A stretch of 64,000 nt of DNA from Ovis canadensis (Eukaryota; Chordata; Mammalia; Artiodactyla; Bovidae): NCBI RefSeq assembly GCF_042477335.2, contig NC_091245.1, positions 88,838,501-88,902,500 of the forward strand, read 5' to 3'. The position numbers and the translations under genes are program-made. Below are positions 11,066-22,095 of this stretch, piece by piece. How positions within the stretch are numbered: position 1 is the stretch's first letter; the number at the start of each line of letters is the position of its first letter. Below the pieces are notes generated by a model. The model worked only from the letters and a program-made list of their open reading frames with translations. It was not told where the DNA came from and did not search any database.

Positions 11066-12737
11066 GAAGTTTGCTTTAAAAATAGGGCCTTTCTCTTTTT
11101 TTTGGAAGGTAATAGTAAGTTATAAAAATGAAAATAAGGGAGTAATGGGGACTTAAAAATAAAAAATACATAATTTTTTAAATTAAATTAAAAAATGATA
11201 ATAGTAAAAATATATCTAAGACTTTTTCTGGAGCGGTTGTGGACAGTGTGGGGTCAGTTCATTTTCAGATAGTTATTTGGTCTGGCTTGCACTTCTCAAG
11301 TTCTGTAGGCCCCTTCCTATGTAGTCGGTGTTAACTACATGGTTTTAATCTATTGCACCTCTCACTTCCAAGCGGTTCCCTCTGTTTATTTTAGCTTCTT
11401 CTGTTTGCTGGTCTCCTCAGTGTCTAATTTCCACCCTGACACAAGGGGCGTGGTGGTGGTCACTTTTATTTCTTTTAGGCTCTCTTGTTCAGTCGTGCTT
11501 TGGGGAGTGAGGAACACTGCAAGCAAATATCACTGGCATGTACTAACAGTGATTCAGCCACGCTGGGTTTGCCCCCACTCACAGCATGTGTGCTTACCCA
11601 GCCTACACTGCTCAGACTCTAGGTTGCTCTTCCGGAAACTCTCTGATGAGGGCCCTGGGTTCTATGCACTTCCAAGGTCTAAACCACTCAGGTTCAGGTT
11701 CTCGGGTACTCCACAAAGGTGCAGACTTAGTTGGGCCTGCGTTTTGCACCATCCCAGGTCTGAGCAGCTCAGGTGACCAGGTGCTTGGTGCGTGTAGTCG
11801 TCCCCAGTTGAAGGCTCTGACTTATCCCCTCCCCCGTCTCAGCCACCTGGTGTTCTGGGTGTGCAATGGCATGCCTTCTCAGGTGTGCTTTGTGTCTCTT
11901 CTGGGGAGCTGATCTCTGGCTGCGACAATCCTGGCAGATGTTGACCGTCCAGAAACACAAGAAGTCTTGGTTACCAACGAAGTCTGCTTGCAGTTTGGTG
12001 TAGGATGCCTCTCTGGGCCGTGATTGCCCACTGGCTCTGGCTACCCTTGCCTGCCTGTCTCCGGCGGGGGGTGGGATGGTCCGCAGCCAGCTAGCTCTGT
12101 TCAGTCCTTTGTTCTATGAGTGGGCCTGGCAGTGTCTTCAGTTCAGTTCAGGCGGTGTCTTAGGTTAGGACTTTTCACCTTTTGGCAGGATAGCTACCCC
12201 ACAGTCTGGGTTGCTATCTCAAGCTGGTTGCCTCAGATTGCCCTCAGGGAATTCAGGCCCAGTCCTTACCCTAAGCAATGTAGCCCACTCCTCCCTGTCC
12301 AGTTCCTGCTTGCTATCGGCGGATGTGAGCGTCTGGGCTGCTGCTCCACTGGGAGTTGCTGTTAGGCACATATTCCGTGGGTTTTAATTAATTATTTATT
12401 TTTCCTCCTGGTTATTTTGCCCTCTGAGATTCCAAGGCTCTCCACAGACCCAGTGGAGAGAATGCTTCCTGGTGTTTGGAAACTTCTCTCTTTCTTAAGA
12501 CTCCCTTCCCAGGATGGATCTGTCCCTGCCTCTTTTGTCTCTCTTTTTAGTCTTTTATATTTTGTCCTACCTCCTTTCAAAGACAACGGGCTGCCTTTCT
12601 GGGTGCCTGATGTCTTCTGTCAGCATTCAGAAGTTGTTCTATGGAATTTGTTCAGCGTTCAAACGTTCTTTCGATGAATTTGTGGGGGAAAAAGTGATCT
12701 CCCTGTCCTATTCCTCTGCCATCTTAGGACTGCCTTT

Positions 12738-13112
12738 GAATTGATGCTTTTGAATTGTGGTGTTGGAGACTTTTGAGAGTCCCTTGGACTGCAAGGAGAT
12801 CCAACCAGTCTATCCTAAAAAAGATCAGTCCTGGGAGTTCATTGGAAGGACTGTTGTTGAAGCTGAAACTCCGATACTTTGGCCACCTGATGTGAAGAGC
12901 TGACTCGTTTGAACAGACCCTGATGCTGGGAAAGATTGAGGGCGGGTGGAGAAGGGGACGACAGAGGATGAGATGGTTGGATGGCATCACCGACTCAATG
13001 GACATGAGTTTGGATAAACTCTGGGAGTTGGAGATGGACAGGGAGGCCTGGCATGCTGCAATTCATGGGGTTGCAGAGTCGGACATAATTGAACAACTGA
13101 ACTGAACCAAAA
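12738..13112 (+). repeat. BovB LINE, right part (split by L1)
   Basis: This continues the BovB from 4,471. It resumes with gaattgatgcttttgaattg and runs to gaacaactgaactgaacc. The frame at 12,923-13,105 reads the C-terminal BovB protein end. The two parts (4,383-4,471 and 12,738-13,112) are one truncated BovB of roughly 450 bp. Confidence 0.9.
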
Positions 13113-13465
13113 TATAATATAATCATACATTTTCAATCATTAAAGTTCTTTGCAAAGGTCTTACATATACAGAATCATTATTAAAGGCACTTCCTAACAC
13201 CATACACAAAAATAAATTCAAAATGGAGTAAAGACCTAAATGTAAGACTGCAACTATAAGACTCTTAGAGGAAACATAGAACACTCTTTGGAAACATAGA
13301 CAATATCCTCTTTGACTTATCTTTTAGAGTAATGGAAATTAAAAAAAAACACACACACAACAAGTGGGACCTAATTAAACTTAAAGCCTTTTGCAATGTG
13401 AAGGAAACTATAAACAGGATGAAAAGACAACCCTCAGAATGGAAAAAATAATTGCACTGAAACAA

Positions 13466-13606
13466 CTGCTGCTGCTGCTGCTAAGTCATTTCAGTCGTGT
13501 CTGACTCTGTGTGACCCCATAGATGGCAGCCCACCAGGCTCCCCTCTTCCTGGGATTCTCCAGGCAAGAACACTGGAGTGGATTGCCATTTCCTTCTCCA
13601 ATGTAG
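13466..13606 (-). repeat. Bov-A2 SINE monomer with (CTG)n
   Basis: An antisense BovA unit starts with (ctg)5 and cattt-cagtcgtgtctgactctg-like text and ends gattgccatttccttctcca. The trinucleotide run is the usual (AGC)n tail of Bov-A2 read on the opposite strand. Confidence 0.88.
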
Positions 13607-13863
13607 AGTGAGTCAACTAAGAAATGATTAATCATCAAAATATAAAAGCAGCTCATAGCATTCAATATCAAAAAAACAAAGAACCCAAACAAAAAATGGG
13701 TAGAAGATCTAAACAAACATTTCTCCAAAGAAGACATACAGATGGTCAACAAACATGTGAAAAGATTCTCAACATTGCTCATTATTAGAGAAATGAAAAT
13801 CAAAACTAAAATGAGGTATCACCTCACACTTGTCAGAATGGCCATCATCAAAAAAATTGGACA

Positions 13864-14148
13864 CTGTTGGGTAAGGGGAGGGTGGGATGATTTGAGAGAG
13901 TAGCACTGAAACATATACATTTACAATATGTAAAATAGATAGCCAGTGGGAATTTGCTGTATGATTCAGGGAACCCAAATCCAGTGCTCTGTGAAAACCT
14001 AAAGGGGTGGGATGGGATGGGAGGTGGGAGGGAGGTTCAACAAGGAGAGGGTATATATATATATATATATATAGTTGGTATATGGCAGAAACCAACATAA
14101 TATTATAAAATAATTATCCTCCAATTAAAAATACAATTTAAAAAATCT
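13864..14148 (+). repeat. L1 3' UTR copy nested in L1
   Basis: A 3' UTR block (gggtaaggggagggtgggat to ctccaattaaaaatacaatt, with a (TA)11 run at about 14,052-14,073) interrupts the coding text. The coding text stops at atggccatcatcaaaaaa and resumes at tacaaacaataaatgctgga. It is a second, short L1 insertion in the same orientation. Confidence 0.75.
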
Positions 14149-14280
14149 ACAAACAATAAATGCTGGAGAGGATACGGAGAAAAAGGAACCCTCTTGTTAT
14201 GCTGGTGGAAATGTAGATTGATATAGCCATCATGGAGAACAGTATGGAGATTCCTTTTAAAACTAGGAATAAAACTACCA

Positions 14281-15692
14281 TCAGTTCAGTTCAGTTCAGT
14301 CACTCAGTCGTGTCCGACTCTTTGCAACCCCATGAATAGCAACACACCAAGCCTCCCTGTCTATCATCATCTCCTGGAGTTCACTCAAACTCATGTCCAT
14401 CCAGTCGGTGATGCCATCCAGCCATCTCATCCTCTGTCGTCCCCTTCTCCTCTTGCCCCCAATCCCTCCCAGCATCAGAGTCTTTTCCAATGAGTCAACT
14501 CTTCACATGAGGTGGCCAAAGTACAGGAGTTTCAGCTTTAGCATCATTCCTTCGAAAGAACAACTAGGGCTGATCTCCTTTAGAATGGACTGGTTGGATT
14601 ACTTGCAGTCCAAGGGACTCTCAAGAGTCTTCTCCAACACCACAGTTCAAAAGCATCAATTCTTCAGCGCTCAGCTTTCTTCACAGTCCAACTCTCACAT
14701 CCATACATGACTACTGGAAAAAACATAGCTTTGACTAGATGGACCTTTGTTGGCAAAGTAATGTCTCTGCTTTTGAATATGCTATCTAGGTTGGTCATAA
14801 CTTTTCTTCCAAGGAGTAAACATCTTTTAATTTCATGGCGGCAGTCACCATCTGCAGTGATTTTGGAACCCCCCAAAATACAATCTGACACTGTTTCCAC
14901 TGTTTACCCTTCTATTTCCCATGAAGGGATGGGGCCAGATGCCATGATCTTCGTTTTCTGAATGTTGAGCTTTAAGCCAACTTTTTCACTCTCCGCTTTC
15001 ATTTTCATCAAGAGGCTTTTTAGTTCCTCTGCACTTTCTGCCATAAGGGTGGTGTCATCTGCATATCTGAGGTTATTGATATATTGATATTTCTCCTGGC
15101 AATCTTGATTCTGGCTTGTGCTTCTTCCAGCCCAGCGATTTCTCATGATGTACTCTGCCTATAAGTTAAATAAGCAGGGTGACATTATACAGCCTTGATG
15201 TACTCCTTTTCCTATTAGGAACCAGTCTGTTGTTCCATGTTCAGTTCTAACTGTTGCTTCCTGACCTGCATACAGATTTCTCAAGAGGCAGGTCAGGTGG
15301 TCTGGTATTCCCATCCCTTTCAGAATTTTCCACAATTTATTGTGATCCACACAGTCAAAAGCTTTGGCATAGTCATTAAACAGAAATAGATGTTTTTCTG
15401 GAACTCTCTTACTTTTTCCATGATCCAGCAGATGTTGGAAGTTTGATCTCTGGTTCCTCTGTCTTTTCTAAAACCAGCTTGAACATCAGGAAGTTCATGG
15501 TTCATGTATTGCTGAAGCCTGGCTTGGAGAATTTTGAGCATTCCTTTACTAGCGTGTGAGATGAGTGCAATTGTGTGGTAGTTTGAGGATTGTTTGGCAT
15601 TGTCTTCCTTTGGGACTGGAATGAAAACTGACCTTTTCCAGTCCTGTGGCCACTGCTGAGTTTTCCAAATTTGCTGTCACATTGAGTGCAGC
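14281..15692 (-). mobile_element. BovB LINE, antisense, ~1.4 kb
   Basis: BovB is an RTE-clade LINE widely held to have entered ruminants by horizontal transfer. On the minus strand this copy reads, with frameshifts, RT parts (LRYADDTTLMAES at 14,904-15,146, upstream pieces at 15,159-15,541) and the C-terminal end [20 protein letters not shown] at 14,296-14,490. The 3' end is ctgaactgaactgaactgat-like. It interrupts the host L1 at actacca, which recurs on the right. Confidence 0.9.
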
Positions 15693-15726
15693 ACTACCAT
15701 ATGACCCAGCAATTCCACTACTGGGC

Positions 15727-15945
15727 GAGTATGTTCAATTGCTCAGTCATGTCGCCTCTTTGTGACACCCAAGGAGTGTGGCCCACGAGGCTCCTCTGTC
15801 TATGGAATTTTCCAGGCAATAATACGGGGGTGGACTACCATTTCTTCCTCCAGTGGATCTTTCTGACTCAGGGACCAAACACACATCTCTTGCATATCCT
15901 GCATTAGTAAGCAGATTCTTTACCACTGTGCCATGTATATCCTTA
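15727..15945 (-). repeat. Bov-tA SINE
   Basis: An antisense, diverged Bov-tA (gttcaattgctcagtcatgt to gcagattctttaccactgtg) is inserted in the sense L1. Confidence 0.88.
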
Positions 15946-16486
15946 GAAAACCATAGTTGAAAAAGACACGTACCCCAGCTTTCATTGCCGCACTGTTTGC
16001 AATAGCTAGGACATGAAAGCAACCTAGGTGTCCATTGACAGAGGAATGGATAAAGAAGTTGTGGTACGTATATTCAATGGAATATTACTCAGTCAGAAAA
16101 AGGAAGGAATTTCAGTCAGTTCTAATGAGGTGGATGAAACTACAGCCTGTTACACAGAGTGAAATAAGTCAGAAAGAGAAAAACAAATATTGTACATTAA
16201 CACATTATATATGAAATTCAGAAAAATGGTACTGATGAACCTATTTGCAGAACATGAATAGAAACAAAAGCATAGAGAACAGACTTGTAGACACAGTAAG
16301 AGAAGGAGAGGGTGGGATGAATTGAGAGAGTAGCATTGAAATATATACAGTAGTGTATGTAAAAATGGATAGCTAATAGGAAGTTGCTGTATTACACAGG
16401 GAGCTCAACCTGGTACTCTGTCACAACCTAGAAGGGTGGGAGAGAGGTTCAAGAGGGAGGGAACATATGCATACTTGTGGCTGATT

Positions 16487-17508
16487 CTGTGGAAAATTCT
16501 TAAAGAGATAGGAATACCAGACCACCTTATCTGCCTCCTGAAGTAAAGAAGCAACAGTTAGAACTGGGCATGGAACAACAGACTGATTCCAATATGTCAA
16601 GGCTGAATATCGTCACACCACTTATTTAACTTACATGCAGAGTACATCATGTCAAATGCTGGGCTGGATGAAGCATAAGCTGGAATCAAGATTGCCAGGA
16701 GAAATATCAATAACCTCAGATATGCAGATGACACCACCCTCATGGCAGAAAGCGAAAAGCAACTAAAGAGCCTCTTGATGAAAGTGAAAGAGGAGAGTGA
16801 AAACGTTGGCTTAAAATTCAACATTCAGAAAGCTAAGATCATGGCATCCAGTCCCATTACTTCATGACAAATAGATGCAGAACCAATGGAAACAGTGAAA
16901 GAGTTTATTTGGGGGGGCTCCAAAATCATTGCAGATGGTGACTGCAGCCATGAAATTAAAAGATGCTTGCTCCTTGGGAGAAAAGCTATGACCAACCTAG
17001 ACAGCATATTAACAAGCAGAGATATTACTTTACCAACAAAGGTCCGTCTAGTCAAAGCTATGGTTTTTCCAGTCATGTATGGATGTGAGAATTGGACTAT
17101 AAAGAAAGCAGAGTGCTGAAGAATTGATACTTTTGAACTGTGGTGTTGGAGAAGACTCTTGAGAGTCCCTTGGACTGCAAGGAGATCCAACCAACCCATC
17201 CTAAAGGAAATCAGTTCTGAATATTCATTTGGAGGACTGCTGTTGAGGCTGAAACTCCAAATCTTTGGCTACCTGATGTGAAGAACTGACTCATTGGAAA
17301 AGGCCTTGATGCTGGGAAAGAATGAAGGTGGGAGGAGAAGGGGATGACAGAGGATGAGATGGTTGGATGGCAGCACTGACTCGTTAGACTTGAGTTTGAG
17401 TAAGCTCCAGGAGTTGGTGATGGACAGGGAAGCCTGGCATGCTGTAGTCCATGGGGTCGCAAAATGTCAGACATGACTGAATGGCCGAACTGAACTGAAT
17501 TGATGGTT
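16487..17508 (+). mobile_element. BovB LINE, sense, ~1.0 kb
   Basis: The copy starts inside the RT (gtggaaaattcttaaagaga) and carries the YADD motif codons at 16,721-16,732. The frame then breaks. 16,886-17,119 reads METVKEFIWGGSKIIADGDC and onward, and the tail ends in ctgaactgaattga. It lies in opposite orientation to the BovB at 14,281-15,692 and shares about 1 kb with it. Confidence 0.9.
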
Positions 17509-17605
17509 GATTAATGCTATTGTATGGCAGAAACTAGCAAAACATTGTAAAGCAAGTACTCTCCAATTAAAAATAAAAGCTTTTAAAAAAGAATCATAAT
17601 TAAAG

Positions 17606-18004
17606 TAGAAGTTTAACACAAAGCAATGGGAAAGAGATTTCCTCTGAGTTAACTTGGTTTCATGCAATTTTCAAAACAGCATCGATTCCCCACCAATGTT
17701 ACCTGGGAAATGCCCATGAGCATCAATGTCAGGGGACATTATGGCTTTGCTCACAGAGGGACTAAAGTTTACACAGAAGAAAGAGATCAAAAGATGGAGT
17801 CCAACCTGACTGGCCTCTAAAGGTTCATATGAAAAGACAGCTCCAAGTTTGGTTTTGTCAATTTCACAGGGAGGTGTATTTTTGTATAAAAGCAGGATTT
17901 CAAATGTCTATGCCAGTTCTATGAATCAAAGGGAGATGGACATTCATTGTGTCTGTGGTCTGGCTCCCCCAAAGTTGAAGTCGAACCCTCTCAGGCACTG
18001 ACTG
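17606..18004 (+). promoter_or_regulatory. possible TATA promoter and short upstream exon
   Basis: Single-copy sequence contains tataaaag at 17,885-17,892. About 110 bp downstream a consensus splice donor, actg/gtaagc, sits at 18,004/18,005. An exon from roughly 17,915 to 18,004 would have no long frame. It could be the 5' non-coding exon of the olfactory receptor, whose coding exon has an acceptor-like site at 22,083/22,084. This is inference from motifs only. Confidence 0.25.
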
Positions 18005-18952
18005 GTAAGCTTGTCTCTTCTACTGCTGTATACTTTAGTTTTCTCTGTTTTGAATCTGTCCTTTGCTAGATGAGGTCAGAGATAACAATCATCCAGCATA
18101 CTAAATCAGTTATCCCATCAAACTTTTGTCTGTCTGGTTGACCAACTGTCCATCTGAATTAATCAGCAGCTGGCAAGAGGCAACAGGTCTTATCAATAAG
18201 CTAAATGTTGGCTGAATTGTTTGGTTAATTCATTGGCTACCAAATTCCCTTTCAGACAGTGCCTGAATCATTATGTCTTCCTTTGCTTTTTGGTTAGTGG
18301 AAACTACAGAACCTCTGATTGTTTACTGAATATTTGTGTTTTTACTTTGCTTTGTGATAAGCCTCTTCTCTTTCCCACAGGCTTGTGTCATATATGTCCT
18401 GGGGGAATGGAATGCGTTCCAATTAGGAAAAATATTCAGTGATTTTAGTCTCCTTTAATTGTCTCTATAAGTTGTTTTCATTGAACGTCTTCAAATGAAG
18501 ATGTCTTCCTAAGAGAGCACAGTAACTGGGCTGGCATAATTGAGAGGAAGGAGGGTGTGGGAGAGAAAGAGAGAAGAGGAGAGGAGGGAGAGAAAGGGTC
18601 ACCATTTATTAAGCACTTACTTTGGACCCAGCTCTGGGCCAGTGTGAATTACAGACCTATTTTGTGAGTTGGGCTTGTGGCTCTCGGGTCCAGCAGCATG
18701 CATGAGCAGAGTTAATGCAGGAGCATGTTAGCAGAGTCCACAATATTTCTGATAATATCCTTTTTTGATTTCCCCACTTCTGCTGAGGTAATAGAGGGAG
18801 AGATAGTAGTTGCCTATTAGGGTTGGGGGCAGGGAGTTAGTATCATCTCTCTACTGCCCTTAAAAGCCTCATCTGCACAGACCTGGAGGCAACAGAGTGT
18901 CTCTTTCCTGAAAGGTTATAAAGCGTTTTTGCTCACATATATCTGTGGTTGA
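18005..18952. other. single-copy sequence with a purine tract and MIR-like scrap
   Basis: A purine-rich run (ggaggaaggagggtgtggga and onward) spans about 18,541-18,597. It is followed by a MIR-like piece (accatttattaagcacttac) at about 18,600-18,660. Nothing protein-like is visible. Confidence 0.5.
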
Positions 18953-19182
18953 TACGTAGCTTCCCAGGTGGCCCTAGTGGTAAAGAGCCTGCCTGCCAAT
19001 GCAGGAGGCTTTAGAGACACGGGTTCAATCCCTGGGTCGGGAAGATCCCCCAGAGGAGGGCATGGTAACACATTCCGGTATTCTTGCCTGGAGAATCCCA
19101 TGGACAGAGGAACCTGGTGGGCTATGGTCCATAGGGTCTCAAGGAGTTGGACAAGACTGAAGCGACTTAACGTGCACAGTGC
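18953..19182 (+). repeat. Bov-tA SINE with 12-bp TSD
   Basis: A full Bov-tA (gcttcccaggtggccctagt to gaagcgacttaacgtgcac) is bracketed by atctgtggttga at 18,941-18,952 and 19,183-19,194. Confidence 0.93.
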
Positions 19183-19194
19183 ATCTGTGGTTGA

Positions 19195-20168
19195 GCAGGA
19201 ATTTGAATCCAGACCTGTTTAGTTCTAGAACCTGTGCTCTTAACCAGGCTTCACTGCCTTTCTAGCCAGTTCTCTCATATGTTTCACCTGCTTTCTGCTC
19301 TCTCTCAAGCCTTCCTGCACTGCAGTAAGATATAGCAGCAGTCCTATAATTGCCTGGTAGTGGGAAAGTAGTAATTCCCTGTGCACGTATCCAAAAAGTG
19401 TTAATTTTTTATAAGATAATAGGTTAACCTGATTTTTTAAAAGATTATAAAGAAAAGGCATAAAGGTAGCAGTGCAAAAGCAAGTCCAGGAAACAGGTAG
19501 AAAAGGTTATCAGAGTCTGTGACCCCTTGAGGGATTGTTCCCTCACCAATCAACAAAGCAAGCCTCACCTTCCCAGAAGTTAAAACTTGGATGAGATGCT
19601 TCCTTGTAGGACTGTTTGTTTTCCCACCTCAGTGAGATAATGTAAACTTGCCCGTGTACCCAAGCCCCATGAGAGGCAGTGTTCATGGTTAGGAGTGGGG
19701 AATCCAGAGCAAGTCTGAATCTCATCTCTGCCATTTTCTAGCTGATGACCATGGTTAAGTTATTTAGTTTCCCTGTGATACCATCTGGAAAGTAAAGATA
19801 ATAAGAGTACTCACAACATAGGGTTGCTGTGATGATTAAGTGGGTTACATATTTTCAGCATTTAGGACAGTGTCTGGGATCAAGCCCTATCAACATCATT
19901 AGCAAAAGCATTCAGGAGTTTGCTTGTATTCTCTCAGAGCCAAAGCCCTCCCTCTGAGATCTCAGGTTGTTATTTATGCTTTTCAGAGAGTCGAGTAGTT
20001 TTCTCTCATGCTCTACTCAATGGGCTCAGCCTGAGTTGCCGGTTACTGGGCATCCTCTGGGTACCAGGACTTTCTGTCAGTGCAGATTCCAAGTTAGTTC
20101 TATGAGCCCTTTGAAAACTGGAACCACATTTCCAAAAAATAGTACCTAGGACACTGGATCAATTTTTA
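19195..20168 (+). other. single-copy sequence with a MIR SINE at about 19,690-19,890
   Basis: The MIR core is seen as ccattttctagctgatgacc, then gttgctgtgatgattaagtg, then ttaggacagtgtctggg. The first bases (to about 19,250) look like the rest of a MIR cut by the preceding Bov-tA. Confidence 0.6.
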
Positions 20169-20388
20169 AATGGGATTCCATGGTGGCTCAGAGGGTAAAG
20201 CATCTGCCCACAATGCAGGAGACCTGGGTTCAGTCCCTGGGTTGGGAAGATCCCCTAGAGAAGGAAATGGCAACCCACTCCAGTATTCTTGCCTGGAGAA
20301 TCTCATAGGCAGAGAAGCCTGGTAGTCTACAGTCCATGGGGTCACAAAGAGTTGGACACGACTGAGCAACTTCACTCACTCAAAGTAT
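20169..20388 (+). repeat. Bov-tA SINE
   Basis: The unit runs from tgggattccatggtggctca to acgactgagcaacttcactc. Boundaries are approximate. Confidence 0.93.
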
Positions 20389-20645
20389 TGAAGGCTTTTG
20401 TATGATAAGAGTTAGCAGGACGAGCTTAACTAACACAATAACTCACTTAACTAACACAGTAACTCACACAATTACAGGCACACACACTGCAGGATGTGGC
20501 AAAAGAAATGGATGTAATGTCAATGCTCCCTTCAAAGTAAGGGCAATTCTTTGGGACATTTAAGTAATGTTGACAGTGCTCAATACCAGACACTTCCCAA
20601 TCTTTGTACATGTATTCTTTTTGCACATTCTAGGCACATGTTAGG

Positions 20646-20865
20646 GGCTTCCCAGGTGGCCCAGGGGTAAAGAATCTGCCTGCCAAGCAGGAGACATGGG
20701 TTTGATCCCTGGGTCAGGAAGATCCCCTGAAAAAGGAAATGGTGACCCACTCCAGTGTTCCTGCCTGGAGAATTCCATGGACAGGGGAGCCTGGAGGGCT
20801 ACAGTCCATGCGTTCACAAAATAGTCAGATATGACTTAGTGACTAAGCACAAACAAAATAGGTGT
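20646..20865 (+). repeat. Bov-tA SINE
   Basis: The unit runs from gcttcccaggtggcccaggg to atgacttagtgactaagcac. It interrupts a MIR-like context whose right part (ccattttacagatgagaaac) appears at 20,890-20,960. Confidence 0.92.
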
Positions 20866-22095
20866 GTGTTAAGTTCTACCACTCTGTATCCCATTTTACA
20901 GATGAGAAACTAGGTCTCAGAGAAGTTTAACAGCTTGTTCAAAGTCTGACTCATAAAGCAGAGCTCCAGGCTTTGTTTGGGACTCTCTGGTTACTCATGA
21001 TACCTATCTCATTATTAAGCTCACACAGTGCTTTTTGTATCTGCATGTGTGTGAAGAATAGTAAAGTGTCTTCATTCTTAGACCTTGTCTGTGGACAGCA
21101 GTGCTTGGGGAGAGGGGCAGGTTCTGTGTCTGTCCTGAACTTTGTGGTGAAGTGTATTGCTTGGACAAAGACAGAAATGAGGAGCAAAATTAGGCTACTT
21201 ATCTCATTCAAAAGAACTTGAGGGTATTGTATTGTTGGTTGGTTGCACAAAGTGCCTTAGACTACCTGGTTCTGAAACTTCTTTTCCCATTTACTGCAGT
21301 TTTTTAAAAAATGTCTGTGGTTTAATTTTTATTTTGTCTATTTAAAATTGTAAAAGAAAGCATTCTTGCCTTTGTGTTACATCAGCATCAGCATTGACCC
21401 CAGCATCAAAACACCTGAAACCTCACATTCAAATGCTTTTCTCTTGCTAGCATGGTGGAAATCAAAACAGAAATAAGAGATTTAACTTTCAATTCACTAA
21501 GAAGTTAAAAGGAGGGGCATATGTGGTAGATATGATGAGTCCTCTCTCCCTAAAGATAAACAGTGCTTGAGGAGGAAGGAGAGGGTTCTTCATCCCAGGC
21601 CCTTGATTCTCTACATTCTGTCCAAGAGTTCACAGATCTTCTGAAATGTACCCACCTTCCTTTTAAATCTTTCTTTTTTCCATAACTCTCCAGGCTAACA
21701 TAGTATATTCAAGATAAGCACAGAGCAGACAACTTTCCTTTATTTTTTTTTCTCCCTCCTCTTTGTACTTTTCTCCCCCTTTCTCCTGATTCCTGCTTTC
21801 ATGAAAGGCTGAGGTTGCTACTTTGAACAAGCTGTTAAACTTATCTGAGACCTAGTTTATCTGATGAGGTAAAGATATAGGTAGGAGAAAGGGTCACAAG
21901 TTCCTATTGAAGATTCTTTTCTTCCTCATTTCAGGTCTTGGAAAAAAAGAAAACACTCCTTCACCCAGATTAAAAACAATTTTCCAAAAACCTGAGTGGT
22001 GAATTAAAAGCATCCACTGTCCATCCATGCTCTATGTATAAGTTACAACTTTCTGCATTTTGAATATTTTATCACTCATTCAGGGAGGCCATGCC
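20866..22095 (+). other. upstream region of the olfactory receptor
   Basis: After a MIR remnant (to about 20,960) this is single-copy, AT-rich sequence. Just before the coding region, tattttatcactcattcag/gg (22,083/22,084) looks like a splice acceptor. That would fit the usual olfactory-receptor layout of a non-coding 5' exon joined to one coding exon. Confidence 0.4.

Larger units (their letters stand above)
4472..12737 (-). mobile_element. near full-length L1 (L1_BT type), antisense, inserted into a BovB
   Basis: The element runs right to left. It has a 5' UTR of roughly 2.6 kb (about 10,100-12,737), a broken ORF1, a broken ORF2, and a 3' UTR ending at the left edge in T-rich sequence (poly-A on the element strand). 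Its flanks carry a 14-bp TSD, gaattgatactttt (4,458-4,471) and gaattgatgctttt (12,738-12,751), with one difference. A BovB scrap (4,897-5,025) and a Bov-tA (6,797-7,009) have since inserted into it. Without those the length is about 7.9 kb, close to complete for a ruminant L1. Frameshifts and stops in both ORFs mean it is not competent. Confidence 0.9.
13187..17589 (+). mobile_element. 5'-truncated sense L1 carrying nested insertions
   Basis: L1 ORF2 C-terminal and 3' UTR text begins at ttcctaacaccatacacaaa and ends at the A-rich tail near 17,585. A 16-bp TSD, agaatcattattaaag (13,171-13,186) and agaatcataattaaag (17,590-17,605), brackets it with one difference. Inside are a Bov-A2 SINE (13,466-13,606), an L1 3'-end copy (13,864-14,148), an antisense BovB (14,281-15,692), a Bov-tA (15,727-15,945) and a sense BovB (16,487-17,508). 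Without them the host L1 is only about 1.3 kb. Confidence 0.85.

Noticed and set aside
11339-11912. 145- and 108-codon + strand frames
   Set aside because: They lie inside the L1 5' UTR on the opposite strand and share its CpG-richer composition.
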